Source: an uncultured Prevotella sp. (GTDB lineage: Bacteria; Bacteroidota; Bacteroidia; Bacteroidales; Bacteroidaceae). From it: 52,157 nucleotides of DNA. The DNA lies in assembly GCA_900318395.1 (NCBI GenBank), contig ONKL01000017.1, forward strand, positions 1-52,157, read 5' to 3'. A program made the position numbers and the translations under genes. The number at the start of each line of letters is the position of its first letter. The first letter of the stretch is position 1. The notes under the pieces are model-generated. The model had not been told where the DNA came from. It ran no database searches and saw nothing but the letters and a program-made list of their open reading frames with translations. Of this stretch, positions 45,848 through 52,157 are shown in pieces.

Positions 45848-47359
45848 CTACCTCCTTAGCATCTTCATAACCCTTAAACGTTCATCATTGGACATACCAA
45901 ACGTGAGAAGAGAGACCAGCAATCCGACTGTTGTCAAAAGACAGCATGATATAAGCCTCAGATAACTTTCTTCTACAAAGAACTTCGATGACCATCCCAT
46001 CAACAGCATCATTAGCGAAGCACCTAAGACTGGAGCTAATACACGTTTGACAAATAATAGAATGGAAATGCCGCATAGTTTTTGAGCATATCTCACAATG
46101 ACGATATCGCCACCTATACCCCATACAACAACCATCGGCACATAGAGCCAATAAGGAGCGCAACCAAAAGCAAAGCTAAAGTAAGCAATGATTACTGGCA
46201 ACAAATTCATGAGGCTTTTATATATGGCATACCATTTAATGTTACCCTGAGCATAAATAGCCGAAGATGCACTTCCCGTCATTTGGCAGATAACTCCTAC
46301 TACAATTTGCAAGATGCAGAACAAAACTGTCCAATCAGGAACTTCAACTAACCAAATCTTTAACACGTATGGCATCTCGATAATCAGTGGGACGGCAAAG
46401 AAAAGCATGATATAAGTAGAAAACTTACAACCTTCTATGGTTGCCTTGTTCATCATGTCATAATTTCCTGCTCCGGCATTCTTAACGATAACAGGATTTA
46501 AGGCTTTCATCATGTTCACAGAGAACTGTGATAACTGGCTATTCACTTGCAGAGCTATACCATGAGCTGCATTGAGGATTGTTCCATAAAAATGATTGAG
46601 CACTAAGCCCATACCTTGGAATGTAAACAGACTTGAGATAGCTGTCATAAAATTCCACCCCGAGAAAGTAGCGATTCGTTTGACCAGAACGCCATCCCAG
46701 TATCTGCAAGGTGCAATAACACACTCTTCGTAATGTCGATGACAGTACACCTTCATGATTGTCAGCGTAATCAAAGGAACAATCGCCATCAGTAAGCCAT
46801 AGACAATCAGCTTGTCATATAGTGTATATACGCAATATATGGCAATTAAGAGTTTCAGAAGAGACTCAAATACACCTATAACAGAATAATATAGCATATT
46901 CTCATGGGCATTTATTACTGCATCGTAAGGAGTGTTGATAATGGTCAACATGGTGCTGAATGTAAGACAAAAATAAACAATCTTAGCAGCATATATCCTT
47001 TCTGGTTGTATATTCAAAATACCATTGAATAAGGGCACAGAGACAAAAAATAATAGTAGACAGGTAAGGAGAGATATAAAAACATGTAGTATTAAACTTA
47101 TATTGAATATCTTTTTCTTCTGTTCAAGATCACCTCCTCCTTCTGCGTATGACATGAAACGCTGAGTTGCATTGGCCATTGTAGAATTAAGGAAACCTAA
47201 CATGGCTATGGCACCTCCGATAATGGTAAAGATGCCATAATCCGCAGCACCAAGCGAAGCCAACAACAATCTCAATGTGTATAACGACACGAGAATCGTT
47301 ACCCCCATCTTAACATACAAGAAGCCTGTGTTTTTTATTACGCGTGATGTTGTCGACAT
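45848..47359 (-). CDS. Capsule-locus polysaccharide flippase (Wzx type)
   Basis: A 503-residue membrane protein with about 12-14 hydrophobic segments. The N-terminus (VIKNTGFLYVKMGVTILVSL, then RLLLASLGAADYGIFTIIGG) is the typical beginning of MATE-like polysaccharide flippases. It moves undecaprenyl-linked units across the inner membrane. It differs from the flippase at 12.8 kb, so two glycan pathways may exist. Confidence 0.9.
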   Translation of the reverse strand: MSTTSRVIKNTGFLYVKMGVTILVSLYTLRLLLASLGAADYGIFTIIGGAIAMLGFLNSTMANATQRFMSYAEGGGDLEQKKKIFNISLILHVFISLLTCLLLFFVSVPLFNGILNIQPERIYAAKIVYFCLTFSTMLTIINTPYDAVINAHENMLYYSVIGVFESLLKLLIAIYCVYTLYDKLIVYGLLMAIVPLITLTIMKVYCHRHYEECVIAPCRYWDGVLVKRIATFSGWNFMTAISSLFTFQGMGLVLNHFYGTILNAAHGIALQVNSQLSQFSVNMMKALNPVIVKNAGAGNYDMMNKATIEGCKFSTYIMLFFAVPLIIEMPYVLKIWLVEVPDWTVLFCILQIVVGVICQMTGSASSAIYAQGNIKWYAIYKSLMNLLPVIIAYFSFAFGCAPYWLYVPMVVVWGIGGDIVIVRYAQKLCGISILLFVKRVLAPVLGASLMMLLMGWSSKFFVEESYLRLISCCLLTTVGLLVSLLTFGMSNDERLRVMKMLRR

Positions 47360-47396
47360 ATAAAAAAGACATCTCAGAATATATGAATACCCCTCA

Positions 47397-48188
47397 CTAT
47401 TCCTTCCAATAGTCCGTGCTTCTATGGGTAGTTTTCCGTTGTTCTACTGGTGGTAATTGCATATAATCTCCATATATATTTCTTAAGTATTCATCGTAAC
47501 CGGCAGGTGCCCAGTATTCCCCATTTTCAAATTGAACTTTCACTCGTTTTTCGAACACCTCTCTACGATGTCTGTCACGATAATGGCCAAAACAATTAGA
47601 GAAACCAACATATTTTGAATCCTGATATGGCAAAACAACAGAACTCTTGAGGTATTTATCTATTAACTTTCTCGGATTAAACATATGACATAAAGCAGAT
47701 ACCAGGAACTCTTTTACACTAAGTCCAGATAAAGGCATCACACCACGCACTATAAACCAATGCAACATAAGGCGCTTATCTGTAACCTTTTTATAATCTT
47801 TCCAGTCTTCGGGTTGTCCATCCATTGGGAATATATCTATATCTACGCCTATTAACTTAAATTTCTTATAATCCACATAATTCTCTTTTCTAACAGTATC
47901 TGGATTATAAACTTTAGTCCACATGAAATAGCACTCTTGATCATACGGTGTTAATAATGAATACTTACCCGATTGTCTGTATAGACAGATAAATTCTTCA
48001 TAATCCTGTCTTGGCATTTGTATATCAATATCGTCATCCCAAGGTATAAACCCTTTATGTCGGATAGCACCAATCAATGTTCCATATCCCAGATAATACT
48101 TCAGATGATGAGAATCACAGAAACTGGTTACATCATTCAAAATATCCACCATCAGTTTCCGGGAATCTGCAACTGTGATTTCTTTCAT
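47397..48188 (-). CDS. LicD-family phosphotransferase
   Basis: A 263-residue protein: KYYLGYGTLIGAIRHKGFIP followed by WDDDIDIQMPRQDY, the LicD signature (G-T-L-xG-AxRHxGFIPWDDDID). Family members attach phosphocholine or another phospho-group to surface glycans. No choline uptake or kinase genes are in the window, so the donor may differ from CDP-choline. It stands between Wzz and the flippase; 37 nt gap downstream. Confidence 0.9.
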   Translation of the reverse strand: MKEITVADSRKLMVDILNDVTSFCDSHHLKYYLGYGTLIGAIRHKGFIPWDDDIDIQMPRQDYEEFICLYRQSGKYSLLTPYDQECYFMWTKVYNPDTVRKENYVDYKKFKLIGVDIDIFPMDGQPEDWKDYKKVTDKRLMLHWFIVRGVMPLSGLSVKEFLVSALCHMFNPRKLIDKYLKSSVVLPYQDSKYVGFSNCFGHYRDRHRREVFEKRVKVQFENGEYWAPAGYDEYLRNIYGDYMQLPPVEQRKTTHRSTDYWKE

Positions 48189-48206
48189 TTCTATAAAGCT
48201 AAATAG

Positions 48207-49271
48207 TTAAATATTAGAGCCAAAGGTGATATTAATGGAGCTTTCCTTGCGGAATACATATACAGAGGCCGCAAGAAAAGCCAAGAGTAAAGCCATAAGA
48301 CAGATTAGCGTACGCCTTGGTCCTGCTTTCTTGACAGGGACTGTTGAAGCCTGAATAACAGCAAAGGCGGGGGTATCCTCCTGAACCTTCATTTCTGCTT
48401 GTTTCAATCGGGTGGAAACTTGCTGATAGATGGTACGCTGAAGTTGTATCTCCGTCTCTTTGGCCGAACGCTTCTGACGGACTTCCTCCAAGAATGAATT
48501 CATGTTGGCATCAACATACTCTGCATAATCCCTGCATGCTTTCTCATACTTACCCTTTGCGTCATCATACATTTTCTTATTATATTCCAAATCTACTCGA
48601 GCTTTACGGGTACGATAATTTGTAATATACCTCTGTAACAACATCATGGCAGAGTCTGCAATAGTTGTACAGACTTCTGGATCATAATCATTGACGCTGA
48701 TAGTAATAACACTCGTTCTCTTATTGACAGAGCACGACACCTTATTCCCAACTGATTTGGCAATCGCAGCTTGTCTCTTTGTCATACGATGAGGGTTGAG
48801 TGTATCAGAATCTTCTGAGGACTGCCCGAAAAGCACACTTATAACAGATGACCACCATGGACGTTTCTGAACATCCTTGAGGTAGTCATAATAAGTAAGT
48901 TCTGATTCACTGTCCTTTGGCTTTACTTTCATCTCCAGCAAGTCGACTTTGAATTCAACTGATGCCATCAGTTCCGGATATAATGCTGGGCGCAGTGCGT
49001 CAGAAGTACTACTTAATGCCGACCCTATGTCAATTCCCAGACTACTTGCCAACGAAGTCAAACTACTGTTTGACCTAGTACTTGAGAGTTCGGGACTTAG
49101 CTTTACCGTACAATTATAATAATTGGGTAACGACAAGGTGTAGAAGGCAGTCAACAAAAAAACGACAGGAAGGACAACAAAGTAGCTGCCCTTATGCTTC
49201 ACGATAATTTTATAGATTTTTTTATAATCTATATTTGGTAATTGCCTTTCTCTTGTATGTTTATCCATCAT
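48207..49271 (-). CDS. Wzz-type chain-length determinant
   Basis: A 354-residue polysaccharide co-polymerase. Membrane segments flank a periplasmic domain: YFVVLPVVFLLTAFYTLSLP near residues 30-50 and LICLMALLLAFLAASVYVF near 325-345. The middle has a long coiled coil (about 215-310, EKACRDYAEYVDANMNSFLE) and ends with the Pro-rich ASTVPVKKAGPRR typical of Wzz. There is no cytoplasmic tyrosine-kinase domain. 12 nt downstream of the Wza-like gene. Confidence 0.9.
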   Translation of the reverse strand: MMDKHTRERQLPNIDYKKIYKIIVKHKGSYFVVLPVVFLLTAFYTLSLPNYYNCTVKLSPELSSTRSNSSLTSLASSLGIDIGSALSSTSDALRPALYPELMASVEFKVDLLEMKVKPKDSESELTYYDYLKDVQKRPWWSSVISVLFGQSSEDSDTLNPHRMTKRQAAIAKSVGNKVSCSVNKRTSVITISVNDYDPEVCTTIADSAMMLLQRYITNYRTRKARVDLEYNKKMYDDAKGKYEKACRDYAEYVDANMNSFLEEVRQKRSAKETEIQLQRTIYQQVSTRLKQAEMKVQEDTPAFAVIQASTVPVKKAGPRRTLICLMALLLAFLAASVYVFRKESSINITFGSNI

Positions 49272-49283
49272 TGCATATTGTTT

Positions 49284-51761
49284 TTACTTGAATAAATTGG
49301 CAATTGTAGCAAACATAGTGGCAAGCGATGCTGCACTCGTACCTATTCCAAGCCACTGAGAGACAGTCTGAGGATCACGGTGAGCCTTCGTCGGAACAAC
49401 CACTTCGCAACCAGGCTCTATCTTGCCCTCTTTAGCTAAAGACATGGTACCATTCTGATAGACAATGTAGGTATGCCCCTTTTTAGCACGATTACCAAAG
49501 CCGCCAGCCTGCTTCACATAGTACTTGTAATTTTTCCCTTCCTCAAAAGCGACAGTGTTTGGCGCGTTAACATCTCCGCTGATCCTGACTGTATGATTGA
49601 ATCGCGGTACAATCAGGCGATCCCCATCCACCAACTCAATATCCTGACTGGCTCCCGGGTGCTCAAGGGCTTCATCTAAATGAATTCCTACCGTGTAGGT
49701 GTCTGAAACTGCAATTTTATCAAGATTGATAGAATCTTTCCCGTCGGCACTCTGACGAGCCATCTTGATAACAGCCTGCATGCGGGCTTTCTCGTCATCT
49801 GTCATCTTACGCAATAATCTGGCACCACGGGCATACGATCCATCAACCAAGCCACCGGCAGAATGGATGACATCAGAGAGACGCTGATTTTTCTTTTCCA
49901 TCGAATAAACGCCCTGGAATGCCACTTCCCCTTCAACATTGACATTAATACTATTCTGTGCAACAGGACTCTTCCTGACATGTACGATGTCATAAGGCTC
50001 TAAAATAAAATGATTCTCAGGGGCAATGGCATAGTTAGGATTTAATTCCATACTGAAAGTTCTGGCAACTTCCAAGCCTGCCTCTCTGGCATCAGGATCG
50101 ATAATCCGCCGTGACACATCGATTTTCACCATCGAAGCGTCATCAGTAAGACCTCCAGCCATCAGAACCAAATCTTCAATCGCCATTTTGTCTGAATACT
50201 CATAGGTTCCTGGACAAATAACTTCTCCGTCAATAGTCAGTGTGCGGAGATTCTGATGTTCTGCCAACGTAGGAACGAAAAGAACATCTTCATTCTGTAA
50301 AGGAACGTCTGCAGCGATACCATTCATGATGCCATCAAGATCTATGGGAACGACTTCATGAGTACGATTAGGCTTAACCCGTCTGATAACAGCACGAGCA
50401 GTCATGGCTTCTTCTGACAATCCACTTGCATATTCTATCAGCGAGCGTACACTACTGATTTTTCCTCCGAGATGATACATCCCAGGGCGATAAACAGCAC
50501 CCCTTACCTCTACCATGTTCTTATAACGATTGATTATAGAGTCAACAATTACAGAGTCGCCATCGTCCATCTTAAAATCGCTTAACTCGAATTCTTCAAC
50601 ATTATATACACTTTTAAGGTCTTCGCTCTTCCGAAGTACACGAATAAGTTTCTTGTAGGCATCACCAGTAAAACCTCCACTATATTTTAATAACGTGGCG
50701 AGGCTTTCTGTCTTACGCATCTCATAAGCCATCGGGCGCTTCACTCGACCAGAAATATCTACAATACATTCATAAGCACCAACCTGAACAACATCATTGT
50801 CTTGCAGACGCACATTACCAGACAGACGACCGTTGAGGATGAATTCATAGATATCTACTACAGAGATCTGTCGACCATTTCGGATTACCTTTACATTCCT
50901 CAACGTTCCTAAATCGCTTATACCGCCAGCCATATAAAGTGCGTTGAAGACTGTAGAGAAGGCACTCAATGTATAAGTTCCAGGTGCCATTACCTCGCCC
51001 ATGACATTGACAATGATAGTACGAGTCTGACCAACAGTCACCTTGATATCGGAATCCGTATAAAACTTTCCCATTTTACCACGAATACGACTTTGGGCAG
51101 CTGAAACTGTCAGACCGCTCACCTGTATGGGTCCCACATTCGGCACAGTAACTTCACCATCTGGGCTAATCGTCAAAATCTCACTCTGCTGTGTATTGCC
51201 ATATATATCAATAACCAACTGATCACCAGGACCAAGCACATAGTTCTGAGGTGTCGCTATGTTCATCTGTGGTTCAAAAGTCAGATACTTATTATTGAAG
51301 ATGTCACGACCGAATACTTTCTTTTTCTTCTCAGCTGTTGGTGCAAAATAGAGAGTATCATCTGTTATATAATCCATTCTGGAATCCAGGCTATTATCAT
51401 AAAGCCATCCTGGGGAGCGGTTTTGTAACCTTTTGCTATATATTTGATCGTTCTCTTCAATCTCACGCAGCGGTGCATTATTCTTGCGCATCCTACTTGA
51501 GGCATCTCCGATAGCCTTGTCAACAACACCGCCCATACTGACCTTGTCCAATTGTTGGCTATACTTCTGACGCATCTGTTGGATTTGAGCTAGCGTTGCA
51601 CCTTGCTTGAGCAGTTCAGTAGCAATTTCAGATTCTGGCCTGCCTAGTTTCTTCTGTTGGATGACATATTGCAGAATCTGCGTATCTGTCATCCCTGACT
51701 GAGCCCAAAAACTTGTCGAAAACATGAATACAAGGGTCACTAAAAAAAATATACGCTTCAT
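49284..51761 (-). CDS. Polysaccharide export outer-membrane protein with multiple SLBB domains (Wza-like)
   Basis: An 825-residue exporter. A signal peptide (MKRIFFLVTLVFMFSTSFWA) is followed by a short helical part with repeated Q/K, then the Poly_export domain (about 160-260, YVLGPGDQLVIDIYGNTQQS, VTVPNVGPIQVSGLTVSAAQ) and at least five SLBB beta-grasp modules (VMGEVMAPGTYTL, VRGAVYRPGMYHL, VEGEVAFQGVYSM and others). Far longer than E. coli Wza (379), as usual in Bacteroidota. A membrane helix near the C-terminus (TSAASLATMFATIANLFK) may anchor it. ATG 51761 is chosen for its clean signal peptide. First gene of the capsule operon. Confidence 0.9.
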   Translation of the reverse strand: MKRIFFLVTLVFMFSTSFWAQSGMTDTQILQYVIQQKKLGRPESEIATELLKQGATLAQIQQMRQKYSQQLDKVSMGGVVDKAIGDASSRMRKNNAPLREIEENDQIYSKRLQNRSPGWLYDNSLDSRMDYITDDTLYFAPTAEKKKKVFGRDIFNNKYLTFEPQMNIATPQNYVLGPGDQLVIDIYGNTQQSEILTISPDGEVTVPNVGPIQVSGLTVSAAQSRIRGKMGKFYTDSDIKVTVGQTRTIIVNVMGEVMAPGTYTLSAFSTVFNALYMAGGISDLGTLRNVKVIRNGRQISVVDIYEFILNGRLSGNVRLQDNDVVQVGAYECIVDISGRVKRPMAYEMRKTESLATLLKYSGGFTGDAYKKLIRVLRKSEDLKSVYNVEEFELSDFKMDDGDSVIVDSIINRYKNMVEVRGAVYRPGMYHLGGKISSVRSLIEYASGLSEEAMTARAVIRRVKPNRTHEVVPIDLDGIMNGIAADVPLQNEDVLFVPTLAEHQNLRTLTIDGEVICPGTYEYSDKMAIEDLVLMAGGLTDDASMVKIDVSRRIIDPDAREAGLEVARTFSMELNPNYAIAPENHFILEPYDIVHVRKSPVAQNSINVNVEGEVAFQGVYSMEKKNQRLSDVIHSAGGLVDGSYARGARLLRKMTDDEKARMQAVIKMARQSADGKDSINLDKIAVSDTYTVGIHLDEALEHPGASQDIELVDGDRLIVPRFNHTVRISGDVNAPNTVAFEEGKNYKYYVKQAGGFGNRAKKGHTYIVYQNGTMSLAKEGKIEPGCEVVVPTKAHRDPQTVSQWLGIGTSAASLATMFATIANLFK

Positions 51762-51944
51762 AAGACCATTATAATAAAAAATGTGGTAACCAAAATATGA
51801 AAAAAATGATTTACAGAAGGGGGACACCCTGAAGAAATAACAGGGTGACCATTATCGAACAAAGAAGCGCAAAAACGCCAAGATGCACTGACTTTCAGCG
51901 ACACGAGCATGACGAAATCGTATTTCTTTTTATTTAATCTGGTG
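51762..51944 (-). promoter_or_regulatory. About 175-nt leader of the capsule operon with a hairpin
   Basis: Between the promoter and the Wza-like ATG lies a hairpin caccctg/cagggtg (51825-51831 with 51841-51847). A 50-codon ORF (ATG at 51910) stops in the ATGA that contains the Wza-like start. No UpxY/UpxZ-type antiterminator gene is present. The length suggests post-initiation control but nothing proves it. Confidence 0.35.
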
Positions 51945-51976
51945 CAAAAGTACACAAAAATCCCGAAACGAGCAAA
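51945..51976 (-). promoter_or_regulatory. Capsule operon promoter (TTTG, 20 nt, TACTTTTG)
   Basis: caaa at 51973-51976 and caaaagta at 51945-51952 give a full match on the - strand. The -33 box sits in the loop of the upstream gene's terminator, so the two elements are interlocked. No inverted repeats typical of invertible capsule promoters flank it. Confidence 0.7.
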
Positions 51977-51989
51977 CGATTCGGGATTT
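51953..51989 (-). terminator. Terminator of the right-edge gene
   Basis: Stem aaatcccgaa (51958-51967) and ttcgggattt (51980-51989) with a 12-nt loop. Read on the - strand it ends in tttttgtg, 24 nt after the stop of the partial gene. Confidence 0.8.
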
Positions 51990-52012
51990 ATTATTATAAT
52001 ATCGGTACCTGT

Positions 52013-52157
52013 CTATTTTATCACGACCTTTTTACCATTCTTGATGTAGACGCCCTTGCCAGGCTTAGCAACTCTCTGGCCTTGAAGGGTATACCATTCT
52101 CCGTCGCCTTCGGAGAGGGTTGGGGTGAGGTCCTTGATGGCGGTCGTGCCTTCACCT
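52013..52157 (-). CDS. Secreted protein, C-terminal sorting tail only (partial)
   Basis: Only the last 47 codons are inside the window. They read IKDLTPTLSEGDGEWYTLQG and end GKGVYIKNGKKVVIK before TAG. The WYTLQGxRV...GVYIxNGKKVVxK form is the standard C-terminal tail of many Prevotella secreted or surface proteins and resembles type IX secretion signals. The main domain is off the window, so function is unknown. Confidence 0.8.
   Translation of the reverse strand, partial: GEGTTAIKDLTPTLSEGDGEWYTLQGQRVAKPGKGVYIKNGKKVVIK

Noticed and set aside
51758-51910. 50-codon ORF in the capsule leader as a real gene
   Set aside because: Composition is unremarkable and there is no conserved motif. Kept only as a possible regulatory uORF in the findings.
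51940-51990. Invertible capsule promoter as in Bacteroides fragilis
   Set aside because: The inverted repeat here is the preceding gene's terminator. No pair of longer inverted repeats flanks the promoter and no Mpi-type invertase gene is nearby.

Overview
The window looks like a chromosomal segment of a Bacteroidota species, most likely Prevotellaceae (Prevotella sensu lato). Nearly every transcription unit is preceded by the Bacteroidota sigma-ABfr promoter (TAnnTTTG at -7, sometimes TTTG about 20 nt upstream). Ribosomal protein S16 has the long Ala/Lys-rich tail seen in this phylum. The partial gene at the right edge ends in the NGKKVVIK-type tail common in Prevotella secreted proteins. 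Genus is inferred from sequence style only.

Left edge (1-1130): decayed DNA with the remnant of an IS4-type transposase, a truncated metallophosphoesterase and a small, probably frameshifted hypothetical gene. Then come housekeeping blocks. 1.5-3.8 kb (-): a lytic transglycosylase and a GH3 beta-N-acetylhexosaminidase (cell-wall turnover). 3.9-7.2 kb (+): hisG-hisD-hisC. 7.2-10 kb (-): pyruvate phosphate dikinase. 10-12.8 kb (+): a 23S rRNA m5U methyltransferase and an OprO/P-type porin. 12.8-18.2 kb: a first surface-glycan cluster (flippase, three GT2 enzymes, one GT-B enzyme). 18.3-22.1 kb: a DUF4923-like protein, rpsP, a GMP synthase lacking its glutaminase domain, and two exported proteins of unknown function. 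22.3-26.2 kb: a large GH2 beta-galactosidase and endonuclease III. 26.2-27.8 kb (-): an ECF sigma operon (tiny secreted CTD-like protein, sigma, anti-sigma-like protein, Spy-like protein). 27.9-33.1 kb: mazG-lipoprotein-rnz (-) and valS (+).

Immediately after valS, base composition becomes visibly more AT-rich. Here lies the most interesting part: four tightly packed + strand genes (HprK-like kinase, S24/S26-type peptidase, PqqD-like RiPP recognition element, peptide-type ABC exporter). A 44-residue acidic, Gly-rich peptide gene faces them on the - strand, with its own full promoter and a shared bidirectional terminator. I read this as a candidate RiPP (ribosomally made, modified peptide) system without a recognisable lasso cyclase. 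An NTP_transf_5 nucleotidyltransferase, a family known alongside such kinases, sits in the adjacent operon.

36.6-51.8 kb is one long - strand exopolysaccharide/capsule operon starting from a promoter at 51.95 kb: Wza-like export protein, Wzz, LicD, flippase, EpsG/Wzy-like polymerase, a beta-barrel-PAP2 fusion, acetyltransferase, three glycosyltransferases, the nucleotidyltransferase and the initiating polyprenyl-phosphate sugar transferase. The right edge cuts a secreted-protein gene. A recurrent curiosity is a 7-nt-periodic purine repeat (AAGTGAA / GGAGTGA) between genes and also in frame inside conserved enzymes. No tRNA, rRNA or CRISPR array was seen.
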